Notes under the pieces: generated by a model | Seen by the model: the letters and a program-made list of their open reading frames with translations, nothing else | Told to the model about the DNA's origin: nothing | Database searches by the model: none | Shown: one piece after another, positions 1 through 5,272 of the stretch | Position numbering within the stretch: the stretch's first letter is position 1 | How the letters are laid out: the number at the start of each line of letters is the position of its first letter | Program-made: the position numbers and the translations under genes | Assembly (NCBI GenBank): GCA_023432855.1 | Contig: JAEZEZ010000115.1 | Span: forward strand, 1 to 7,030 | DNA length: 7,030 nt | Direction of reading: 5' to 3' | From: Pseudomonadota bacterium | Lineage (GTDB): Bacteria > Pseudomonadota > Alphaproteobacteria > Caulobacterales > Caulobacteraceae

Positions 1-292
1 CGCCCGCGACCTGGCCGAGGCCCCCGCCCGGGGCCGCGGCGGCCTGAAGGTCAAGGAAGGCGCCCCAGCCCGGGAAGGCGCCGAGGTGGCCGACGAGGCC
101 GGTCAGGTGGTGGGCGTGGTCACCTCAGGCGGCTATTCGCCGAGCCTGAAGCAGGGCATCGCCCTGGCCTTCGTGCCGCCCGCCCTGTCCGCGCCCGGCA
201 CGGCGCTCAAGGTCATCGTCCGCGGAAAGCCCCAGGCGGCCGAGGTCGTGAAGCCCCCCTTCGTTCCCCACCGTTACGCCCGCAAGGCCTAG
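1..292 (+). CDS. gcvT: Aminomethyltransferase (glycine cleavage T protein), C-terminal part
   Basis: This is the 3' end of a gene whose start lies left of the window; the reading frame begins at base 2 and stops at TAG 290-292, giving about 96 residues. T protein takes the aminomethyl group carried on lipoylated H protein, hands the methylene to tetrahydrofolate and releases ammonia, in the cytoplasm. The visible part matches the C-terminal barrel domain of the family: GVVTSGGYSPSL, then a GIALAFVP strand, a GTALKVIVRGK strand and the PFVPHRYARK tail. The catalytic and folate-binding N-terminal part is not in view. The operon context with gcvH 14 bp downstream supports the call. The stop codon lies within the Shine-Dalgarno of gcvH, so translation of the two is probably coupled. 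A glycine riboswitch or promoter, if there is one, would lie upstream of the window. Confidence 0.93.
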   Translation, partial: ARDLAEAPARGRGGLKVKEGAPAREGAEVADEAGQVVGVVTSGGYSPSLKQGIALAFVPPALSAPGTALKVIVRGKPQAAEVVKPPFVPHRYARKA

Positions 293-297
293 GAGAG
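291..297 (+). promoter_or_regulatory. Shine-Dalgarno of gcvH overlapping the gcvT stop
   Basis: AGGAGAG sits 9 bases ahead of the gcvH ATG at 307. Its first two bases are the last two of the gcvT TAG stop. A terminating ribosome therefore covers the gcvH initiation region, which suggests coupled translation of T and H proteins. Confidence 0.75.
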
Positions 298-306
298 AGA
301 AACCCC

Positions 307-672
307 ATGCGCTTCACCAAGGATCACGAGTGGGTGTCGCTGGACGGCGACGTGGCCACCATCGGCATCACCGCCCATGCCGCCGAACAGCTGGGCGATG
401 TGGTGTTCGTCGAGACGCCCGAGGTGGGCAAGGCCGTGAAGGCGGGCGACGCCTTCGCCGTGGTCGAAAGCGTCAAGGCCGCGTCCGACGTCTACGCGCC
501 GGTCAGCGGCGAGGTGGTCGAGGCCAACGAGGCCCTGTCCGGCTCGCCCGAGACCGTCAACGCCGAGCCCGAGGCCGGCGGCTGGTTCGCCAGGATCCGC
601 CTGGCCGATCCGGCCGAGGTGGACGCCCTGATGGACAAGGCCGCCTACGAGGCCTTCGTAGCCTCGCTCTAA
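307..672 (+). CDS. gcvH: Glycine cleavage system H protein (lipoyl carrier)
   Basis: The gene encodes a complete 121-residue H protein, close to the usual 120-130. It is the mobile lipoyl carrier that shuttles the aminomethyl intermediate from P protein to T protein and is then reoxidised by dihydrolipoyl dehydrogenase. The sequence opens with the typical FTKDHEWV segment, followed by GITAHAAEQLGDVVFVE and the lipoylation hairpin VVESVKAASDVYAPVSGEV, in which Lys57 is the expected attachment site. The C-terminal half has the usual NAEPEAGGWFARIRL region. The ATG start is supported by the good AGGAG at 291-295. It lies downstream of gcvT in the same operon, but is separated from gcvPA by an unusually long 154-bp gap filled with a palindromic repeat. 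Lipoylation would need LipA/LipB or LplA, which are not in the window. Confidence 0.97.
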   Translation: MRFTKDHEWVSLDGDVATIGITAHAAEQLGDVVFVETPEVGKAVKAGDAFAVVESVKAASDVYAPVSGEVVEANEALSGSPETVNAEPEAGGWFARIRLADPAEVDALMDKAAYEAFVASL

Positions 673-683
673 CGCTTGGGTCT

Positions 684-805
684 CCTTTTCCTCTTGCGGG
701 AGAAGGTAGGCCGCGCAGCAGGTCGGATGAGGGGGCTCACCGACATCGCCGCGCAACCCCTCATCCGTCGGCTTCGCCGACACCTTCTCCCGCAAGGGGA
801 GAAGG
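684..805 (+). repeat. Intergenic palindromic repeat element between gcvH and gcvPA
   Basis: The outer arms, 684-707 and 782-805, are inverted copies over 24 bases. The only two differences become G-U pairs in RNA, so the transcript can pair along the whole arm. A second inner pair, CGGATGAGGGG (724-734) with CCCCTCATCCG (757-767), nests inside. Each arm can also fold alone; the right arm gives CCTTCTCCC-GCAAG-GGGAGAAGG. Bases 767-781 form another small hairpin (GTCGGC-TTC-GCCGAC). I associate this kind of element, with arms like CTTGCGGGAGAAGG and CGGATGAGGGG, with dispersed intergenic repeats of Caulobacteraceae; that is recollection, not a search. It contains no convincing gene: the frames running through it are continuations of antisense or shadow frames. 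Effects on RNA stability or on transcription through to gcvPA are inferred. Confidence 0.82.
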
Positions 806-826
806 CCTGACGAACGGACTAGGTTG

Positions 827-2173
827 ATGAGATACCTCCCGCTGACCCCCGCCGACCGGGCCGAGATGCTCGCGGTCATCGGCGCTCCCGATGTCGACGC
901 CCTGTTCGCCGACGTGCCGGCCGCCGCCCGGAAGCAGGACCTGTTCGACCTCCCGCTGCATGCGGGCGAGCTGGAGGTGGAACGCGAGCTGTCCACCCTG
1001 GCGGCCCTGAACCGTGCGGCTGGCGCGGGGCCGTTCTTCTGTGGCGCGGGCGCCTATCGCCACCACGTGCCAGCCAGCGTCGACCACATCATCCAGCGGT
1101 CGGAGTTCCTGACCAGCTACACGCCCTACCAGCCCGAGATCGCCCAGGGCACGCTGCAGGTCCTGTTCGAGTTCCAGACCCAGGTGGCGCGCCTGACCGG
1201 CATGGATGTGGCCAACGCCTCCATGTACGACGGCTCCACCGCCGCGGCCGAGGCGGTGCTGATGGCGGCCCGGGTCACCCGCCGCAACCGCGCGGTCCTG
1301 TCGCCGGGGCTGCATCCCCACTACGTCCATTCGGTCGAGACCCTGGCCCACGCCACCAACATCGCCACCGAGCGGCTGGCGCCGGAGGTCGACAACGAGG
1401 CGGCGGTGATCGCGGCGATCGACGCCGACACCGCGTGCGTGGTCGTGCAGACGCCCAACGTCTTCGGCACGGCCACCGACGTCACGAAGATCGCCGAGGC
1501 GGCGCACGCCGCCGGCGCCCTGCTGATCGTGGTCACCACCGAAGTGGTGTCGCTGGGCCTGCTCAAGGCCCCGGGCGACATGGGGGCGGACATCGTCGCC
1601 GCCGAGGGCCAGTCCATCGGCAACGCGCTGAATTTCGGCGGCCCCTACGTCGGCCTCTTCGCCACGCGCGACAAGCTGACCCGCCAGATGCCCGGCCGCC
1701 TGTGCGGCGAGACCGTGGACGCCGAGGGCCGCCGCGGCTTCGTGCTCACCCTGTCGACGCGCGAGCAGCACATCCGCCGGGACAAGGCGACGTCGAACAT
1801 CTGCACCAATTCAGGCCTCTGTGCGCTGGCCTTCAACATCCACATGAGCCTGCTGGGCGAAAAGGGGCTGCGGAAGCTGGCCGCCCTGAACCACGTCCGG
1901 GCGCGCAAGACCCGCGACGCCCTGGCCGGGATCGACGGCGTCGAGATCCTGACCCCGCGGTTCTTCAACGAGTTCGCCGTGCGCCTGCCGGTCGACGCGG
2001 CGAAGGCCGTCGAGACCATGGCCGCCGACGGAGTCATCGGCGGCGTGCCCTTCTCGCGCCTCGACCCCGAGGCCGGCATGGACGACGTGCTGCTGGTGGC
2101 CGCCACAGAGGTCGTCACCGACAACGACATCATCGCCCTGACCGAAGCCCTGAAGAAGGCCATCGCCCGATGA
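827..2173 (+). CDS. gcvPA: Glycine dehydrogenase (decarboxylating) subunit 1, P protein alpha
   Basis: The gene encodes a 448-residue protein, the standard size for the N-terminal half of split P protein. Together with GcvPB it decarboxylates glycine and transfers the aminomethyl group to the lipoyl arm of GcvH. Typical family stretches include MRYLPLTPADRAEML at the start, YTPYQPEIAQGTLQ from residue 98, SMYDGSTAAAEA from residue 132, and the LSTREQHIRRDKATSNICTN segment. This subunit carries the type I aminotransferase-like fold but not the PLP lysine, which is on GcvPB. I chose ATG 827; a TTG immediately before it (824) is in frame but adds only one residue. The ribosome binding site is weak (GGACTAGG region, 813-823). 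The stop overlaps the gcvPB start by 4 bp (ATGA), which indicates translational coupling and equimolar subunits. The upstream gap holds the palindromic repeat whose right arm ends 21 bases before the ATG. Confidence 0.96.
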   Translation: MRYLPLTPADRAEMLAVIGAPDVDALFADVPAAARKQDLFDLPLHAGELEVERELSTLAALNRAAGAGPFFCGAGAYRHHVPASVDHIIQRSEFLTSYTPYQPEIAQGTLQVLFEFQTQVARLTGMDVANASMYDGSTAAAEAVLMAARVTRRNRAVLSPGLHPHYVHSVETLAHATNIATERLAPEVDNEAAVIAAIDADTACVVVQTPNVFGTATDVTKIAEAAHAAGALLIVVTTEVVSLGLLKAPGDMGADIVAAEGQSIGNALNFGGPYVGLFATRDKLTRQMPGRLCGETVDAEGRRGFVLTLSTREQHIRRDKATSNICTNSGLCALAFNIHMSLLGEKGLRKLAALNHVRARKTRDALAGIDGVEILTPRFFNEFAVRLPVDAAKAVETMAADGVIGGVPFSRLDPEAGMDDVLLVAATEVVTDNDIIALTEALKKAIAR

Positions 2174-3747
2174 GCTCCTCCATGAACACCGTCGGTCGCC
2201 CGACCCGTCCCGAGGGGGACGTTTCCGCCGAGGGCTTCCAGAGCCTGACCGGGGGCCGGGCCTTGCTCCAGGACGAGCCGCTGATCTTCGAACTGGACGG
2301 CTGGGACAAGACCGGCGTCGACATACCCGACGCCGATGTCGATGCGTCCGACCTGGGCGACCTGCTGCGCCGCGATCCGATCGGCCTGCCGGGGCTCAGC
2401 GAGCCCGAGACCATGCGCCACTACGTGCGCCTGTCGCAGAAGAACCACGCCATCGACCTGGCGCTCTATCCGCTGGGCTCGTGCACCATGAAGCACAACC
2501 CGCGCCTGAACGAGAAGATGGCGCGCCTGCCGGGCTTCTCGGACATTCACCCGCTGCAGCCGCAGTCGACGGTGCAGGGCGCCATCGAGCTGATGGACCG
2601 CCTGGCCCACTGGCTGAAGACCCTGACGGGCATGCCCGCAGTGGCCCTGTCGCCCAAGGCCGGCGCCCACGGCGAGCTGTGCGGCCTGCTGGCCATCCAT
2701 GCCGCCCATGACGCCAAGGGCGACAAGGCCCGCCGCGTGGTGCTGGTGCCGACCTCGGCCCACGGCACCAATCCGGCGACCGCCGCCTTCGTCGGCTATT
2801 CCGTGCGCGAGATCGCCCAGACCGCCGACGGCCGTGTCGACCTCGAGGACCTGAAGGCCAAGCTGGGCCCGGATGTGGCCGCCATCATGGTGACCAACCC
2901 CAATACCTGCGGCCTGTTCGAGCGCGACATCGTCGAGATCGCGCGCCTGACGCACGAGGCGGGCGCCTACTTCTACTGCGACGGCGCCAACTTCAACGCC
3001 ATCGTCGGCCGGGTGCGCCCGGGCGACCTCGGCGTCGACGCCATGCACATCAACCTGCACAAGACCTTCTCCACGCCCCACGGCGGCGGTGGTCCGGGCG
3101 CCGGTCCGGTGGTGCTGTCCGAGGCGCTGGCGCCCTTCGCGCCGACCCCCTGGGTCGTGCACGGCGACGACGGCTTCCGCCTGGTGGAGTTCGAGGAAGG
3201 GGAGGCGGCCCGCTCCTTCGGGCGCATGTGCGCCTTCCACGGCCAGATGGGCATGTACGTGCGCGCGCTCACCTACATGATGAGCCACGGCGCCGACGGC
3301 CTTCGCCAGGTCGCCGAGGATGCGGTGCTGAACGCCAACTACATCAAGGCGCGGCTGTCGGACGTGATGAGCGCGGCCTTCCCCGACGGCCCCTGCATGC
3401 ACGAGGCCCTGTTCGACGACCGCTGGCTGAACGGCACCGGCGTGACCACGCTCGACTTCGCCAAGGCGATGATCGACGAGGGCTTCCACCCGATGACCAT
3501 GTACTTCCCGCTGGTCGTGCACGGGGCGATGCTGATCGAGCCGACCGAGACGGAATCGAAGATCGAGCTGGACCGGTTCATCGAGGCGCTGCGGGCGCTG
3601 GCCGGGGCCGCCAAGGCCGGCGACGTGGAGCGGTTCAAGGGCGCGCCCTACCTCGCCCCCATGCGCCGTCTCGACGAGACCCGCGCCGCGCGCCAGCCGC
3701 GGCTGCGCTGGACGGCGCCGGAAGGTTCGAACCTGGCTGCCGAGTAA
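2170..3747 (+). CDS. gcvPB: Glycine dehydrogenase (decarboxylating) subunit 2, P protein beta
   Basis: The gene encodes 525 residues, at the long end for the family because of an N-terminal lead of roughly 25-30 residues. It is the PLP-binding catalytic half of split P protein. Visible motifs are YPLGSCTMKHNP from residue 100, SAHGTNPA around residues 196-203, CDGANFNAI with Asp271 (the expected partner of the pyridine nitrogen), and HINLHKTFSTPHGGGGPG, where Lys298 is the expected PLP Schiff-base lysine. The ATG at 2170 overlaps the gcvPA stop; a second in-frame ATG at 2182 would shorten it by four residues. The upstream GAAGAAGG (2152-2159) is an acceptable ribosome binding site inside gcvPA. 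It is the last gene of the gcv operon seen here. The stop is only 2 bp from the end of a convergent gene, and I see no clear terminator hairpin between them. A dihydrolipoyl dehydrogenase gene is not adjacent. Confidence 0.97.
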   Translation: MSSSMNTVGRPTRPEGDVSAEGFQSLTGGRALLQDEPLIFELDGWDKTGVDIPDADVDASDLGDLLRRDPIGLPGLSEPETMRHYVRLSQKNHAIDLALYPLGSCTMKHNPRLNEKMARLPGFSDIHPLQPQSTVQGAIELMDRLAHWLKTLTGMPAVALSPKAGAHGELCGLLAIHAAHDAKGDKARRVVLVPTSAHGTNPATAAFVGYSVREIAQTADGRVDLEDLKAKLGPDVAAIMVTNPNTCGLFERDIVEIARLTHEAGAYFYCDGANFNAIVGRVRPGDLGVDAMHINLHKTFSTPHGGGGPGAGPVVLSEALAPFAPTPWVVHGDDGFRLVEFEEGEAARSFGRMCAFHGQMGMYVRALTYMMSHGADGLRQVAEDAVLNANYIKARLSDVMSAAFPDGPCMHEALFDDRWLNGTGVTTLDFAKAMIDEGFHPMTMYFPLVVHGAMLIEPTETESKIELDRFIEALRALAGAAKAGDVERFKGAPYLAPMRRLDETRAARQPRLRWTAPEGSNLAAE

Positions 3748-3749
3748 GC

Positions 3750-4094
3750 CTAGCCCGGACCGCCCACACCGCAGCTGTTGGTGGTGCAGGCGCCGCGATT
3801 GGCCTCGTCGAACACCGACTGGGCCTCTTCGGCGCGCCGGTCCCACTCCTCCATGCTGAGGCAGATGCGGCTGTCGCGGCCGCGGGTGATCACCCGCGTG
3901 CCCGTCGGCGGACGGGTGCGGCGGCAGACGATGCGCATCGGGTCGTAGCGGCGGACGGCAGGAGCCTCGCCCAGGTCGTCGTCGGCGACCGCGGAACGGG
4001 AGCTCGGCGGCGACGGCGGGTCTGAGTCAGGCGTCTGGGCCGAAGCCGACCCGGCGATCGCGATGGCGACGACAGCGGCGAGAAGCGGCTTCAT
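3750..4094 (-). CDS. Small exported protein of unknown function (four cysteines)
   Basis: The gene encodes 114 residues. Residues 1-19 look like a Sec signal peptide: Lys2, a hydrophobic stretch LLAAVVAIAIAG, and an ASA|Q cleavage site. A low-complexity Pro/Ser/Asp linker follows (about 21-47). A compact core follows at 50-91, with RIVCRRTRPPTG and RICLSMEEWDRRAEE, so Cys57 and Cys78 probably pair in the periplasm. Two more cysteines, Cys103 and Cys108, lie in a Gly-rich tail. The core resembles small uncharacterised alphaproteobacterial secreted proteins with a xxVCRR...RxCxxxxEW pattern; this is recalled similarity and no function is known to me. The start is supported by a strong AGGGAGG (4100-4106 on the opposite strand). 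The upstream gene ends 1 bp away, so the two form an operon. The gene ends 2 bp from gcvPB in convergent orientation. Confidence 0.8.
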   Translation of the reverse strand: MKPLLAAVVAIAIAGSASAQTPDSDPPSPPSSRSAVADDDLGEAPAVRRYDPMRIVCRRTRPPTGTRVITRGRDSRICLSMEEWDRRAEEAQSVFDEANRGACTTNSCGVGGPG

Positions 4095-4106
4095 CCTATC
4101 CTCCCT
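4095..4106 (-). promoter_or_regulatory. Shine-Dalgarno leader of the 114-residue exported protein
   Basis: Read on the minus strand this is AGGGAGGATAGG directly before ATG. It has the same length, spacing and 10 of 12 bases as the leader of the upstream partner gene at 4558-4569 (GGGGAGGATGGG). The upstream gene's TAG stop lies inside it, so reinitiation or coupling is likely. Confidence 0.7.
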
Positions 4107-4557
4107 GGTTCACGGCGAAGAAGGCGCGGTCGACCTCGATGCAGGCGCTGCGCCAGAAGTTCCATTGCCCGTCCTGGCTGACGCCGTCCTTGGCCAGGGC
4201 TTCGTTGGTGATCCGCCAGCCCACCTGCTCCGAAGGCGCCGCCAGTTCGATGGCCTCGTTGCGGTCGCCGAGGGCGCGGTCACGTTTGAGCTGGTGGACG
4301 ACCCGGTTGGTCGCCCTGGCGGAGGCCACCTGCGCCTCCCGGGCGCGGTCGCGACGGCCCTTGCCGGTCCAGTAGGCGGCGGTGGCGCGGTGGAAGCCCG
4401 CGCACATGGCCTGCAGCTCCCAGATCGCGCGACCGTCGAAGTCCTCGAGCATGAGGTCCTTGTAGGTCGCCTTGAATACCGTGTCGGCCCCGGACGCCGG
4501 CTGCGCAGCCGCCGCCAGGCTGAGAGCGGCCGCCAGGACCAGGAAACGGCTTCGCAT
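4096..4557 (-). CDS. Exported protein of unknown function, 153 residues
   Basis: The predicted product has a signal peptide (residues 1-24: MRSRF, then a hydrophobic Leu/Ala core, with SGA|D as the likely cleavage site). The mature part is mostly helical and charged. It contains two cysteines, Cys52 (LQAMCAGFHRA) and Cys139 (FWRSACIEVDRAFF), which could form a disulfide, and many aromatic residues near them. I do not recognise the family. An in-frame extension upstream to 4638 is possible, but it would bury the signal peptide behind 27 Arg/Cys-rich residues. The ATG at 4557 has a very good GGGGAGG five bases upstream, so I chose it. It is first of a two-gene minus-strand operon with the small cysteine protein: the stop codon TAG sits inside the spacer between that gene's Shine-Dalgarno and ATG. 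The two may act together in the periplasm, which is inferred only from pairing. Confidence 0.78.
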   Translation of the reverse strand: MRSRFLVLAAALSLAAAAQPASGADTVFKATYKDLMLEDFDGRAIWELQAMCAGFHRATAAYWTGKGRRDRAREAQVASARATNRVVHQLKRDRALGDRNEAIELAAPSEQVGWRITNEALAKDGVSQDGQWNFWRSACIEVDRAFFAVNQGG

Positions 4558-4569
4558 CCCATCCTCCCC
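4558..4569 (-). promoter_or_regulatory. Shine-Dalgarno leader deciding the start of the 153-residue exported protein
   Basis: Minus-strand GGGGAGGATGGG immediately precedes the ATG at 4557. The strong purine core fixes the start here rather than at the upstream in-frame ATG (4638). The out-of-frame ATG inside the leader is too close to the Shine-Dalgarno to be used efficiently. Confidence 0.68.
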
Positions 4570-4680
4570 GTACCGCTTGAGCGTCCTGCAAATCCGCTTC
4601 CGAGGCAAGTCGCAGGGGCGCTGCAACCATCTGCGCATGAAATCTTTGTAAAGGGCCCGCGTGCTTCTTTACGGGCCGGG

Positions 4681-4706
4681 GGCGTCTCCACATATGCGGA
4701 GACGCC
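4681..4706. promoter_or_regulatory. 26-bp near-perfect inverted repeat, candidate operator
   Basis: GGCGTCTCC (4681-4689) and GGAGACGCC (4698-4706) are exact inverted 9-mers. They flank a centre that is itself the palindrome CATATG (4691-4696), so only one symmetric base pair (4690/4697) breaks the symmetry. It is centred about 68 bp before the start of the plus-strand membrane protein gene and overlaps the proposed -10. No T-run follows on either side, so it is unlikely to be an intrinsic terminator. A dimeric repressor site or a leader hairpin are the alternatives. Confidence 0.55.
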
Positions 4707-4761
4707 GACGCGGCGCGACTCGATCCTCGAGGGGCGACGAGGGGGCCTAACGAGGACACCG

Positions 4762-5184
4762 ATGTTGCAGGCCATGACGGTCGCATTGCCCCAGGAAAAG
4801 ACCCGCTCTCGCCCGGCGGGCCGCGGACTGCTGTCCGGCTTCGTCGGCCGGTTTTTCCGGTTCGGCCTGATCCTCCTCGGCCTGCTGATCATGCTGGCGG
4901 GCTTCCTCATCGCCCCGCTGCCCGGGCCGTTCGGCCTGCCGGTCGCCGTGGTCGGCCTTATGATCGTCCTGCGCAACTCCATGTGGGCCAAGCGCCGCTT
5001 CATCGACGCCAAGCGCCGCTGGCCCAACTTCGTCTATCCCTTCCGCCGCCTCATGCGCCGCGAACCCGAGGTCCTGCCCGTGTTCTGGCAGCAGATCCTG
5101 CGTACGGAGCGCCTGGTCGTCTCCAGGCGTTCGCGGTTCCTGGTCATGGCGCGGCGCCGCTACTTCCGGCGCAAGGCCCGCTAG
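4762..5184 (+). CDS. Small basic inner-membrane protein, PGPGW-like
   Basis: The gene encodes 140 residues. A basic N-terminus leads into two hydrophobic helices (about 34-51 and 58-70) joined by a tight PLPGPFGLP turn. A strongly basic cytoplasmic tail follows, with AKRRFIDAKRRWP, FRRLMRREP and a final ARRRYFRRKAR. The two helices around a PLPGP turn resemble the putative transmembrane PGPGW family, although the second half of the signature is PFGLP instead of PGW. Members have no established function known to me. I chose ATG 4762 because GAGG (4752-4755) lies at good spacing; ATG 4774 is a possible alternative, while longer upstream extensions run through the control region and the antisense of other genes. 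The roughly 70-residue tail, rich in Arg/Lys, suggests contact with membrane phospholipid or nucleic acid; this is inference. Confidence 0.75.
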   Translation: MLQAMTVALPQEKTRSRPAGRGLLSGFVGRFFRFGLILLGLLIMLAGFLIAPLPGPFGLPVAVVGLMIVLRNSMWAKRRFIDAKRRWPNFVYPFRRLMRREPEVLPVFWQQILRTERLVVSRRSRFLVMARRRYFRRKAR

Positions 5185-5231
5185 CCGCTCCCGAAATCCT
5201 GATTTCCGAAAATCGCGTCAGAGGCGTAAGC

Positions 5232-5271
5232 TTCAGCCTGTCGGGGGTGTGAAACGACACCGGAGGCTGAA
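5232..5271 (+). promoter_or_regulatory. Hairpin enclosing the ribosome binding site of the DUF6789-like gene
   Basis: TTCAGCCT (5232-5239) pairs perfectly with AGGCTGAA (5264-5271), the eight bases ending one base before the ATG at 5273. The Shine-Dalgarno GGAGG (5262-5266) therefore has its last three bases in the stem. Within the loop GGTGT (5246-5250) can pair with ACACC (5257-5261), directly abutting the Shine-Dalgarno. This could reduce or condition translation. A ligand or temperature response is speculation. Confidence 0.5.
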
Positions 5272-5272
5272 C

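Larger units (their letters stand above)
4558..4761. promoter_or_regulatory. Divergent intergenic control region
   Basis: These 204 bp lie between two divergently read transcription units and should hold both promoters. Toward the plus strand, TTTACGG (4668-4674) matches six of seven positions of the TTGACGS -35 element described for the Caulobacter housekeeping sigma factor. A weak -10 candidate (4687-4694) lies 12 bases on and overlaps an inverted repeat. A GC-rich pair GGCCCG/CGGGCC (4654-4659 and 4672-4677) flanks the -35. A GANTC site (GACTC, 4717-4721), the CcrM methylation target in Caulobacterales, lies 40 bp before the plus-strand ATG. For the minus strand I see no convincing promoter; a TTTACA hexamer (minus strand, 4652-4647) has no good partner. 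No gene is seen here. Confidence 0.45.

Noticed and set aside
684..805. Treating the gcvH-gcvPA element as an insertion sequence remnant, a CRISPR unit or a glycine riboswitch.
   Set aside because: It has no transposase coding or target-site duplication that I can see. It is a single palindrome, not a direct-repeat array, and it lacks a recognisable tandem aptamer. A riboswitch would more usually precede gcvT.
761..1771. A 336-codon minus-strand frame across the repeat and gcvPA.
   Set aside because: It lies antisense to well-conserved GcvPA and has shadow-type composition and no plausible ribosome binding site.
1435..2169. Long upstream extension of the gcvPB frame inside gcvPA.
   Set aside because: The translation is Arg/Pro/Gly-rich low complexity and overlaps conserved GcvPA sequence in another frame. 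The ATGA overlap start at 2170 matches the family N-terminus.
1645..3846. A 733-codon open frame on the minus strand, antisense to gcvPA/gcvPB.
   Set aside because: It is rich in His, Gly, Val, Arg and Gln, the composition expected from reading a GC-rich gene in an antisense frame. The sense frame has strong family motifs throughout, so this is a codon-bias shadow.
4558..4638. N-terminal extension of the 153-residue exported protein to an ATG at 4638.
   Set aside because: It would place 27 Arg/Cys-rich residues before a clear signal peptide, and GGGGAGG lies directly before the ATG at 4557.
4681..4706. Reading the inverted repeat as a rho-independent terminator.
   Set aside because: No T-run follows on either strand, and it lies upstream of both flanking genes, not downstream.
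4717..4721. GACTC (GANTC) as a specific cell-cycle control site.
   Set aside because: By eye I also see GANTC at 2031, 3553, 4024, 6030 and 6216 inside genes, so one intergenic copy is not enough to claim methylation control on its own.
4063..4761. In-frame upstream extension of the small basic membrane protein to 373 residues.
   Set aside because: It would run antisense to both exported-protein genes and across the divergent control region. A proper Shine-Dalgarno and a sensible N-terminus exist at 4762.
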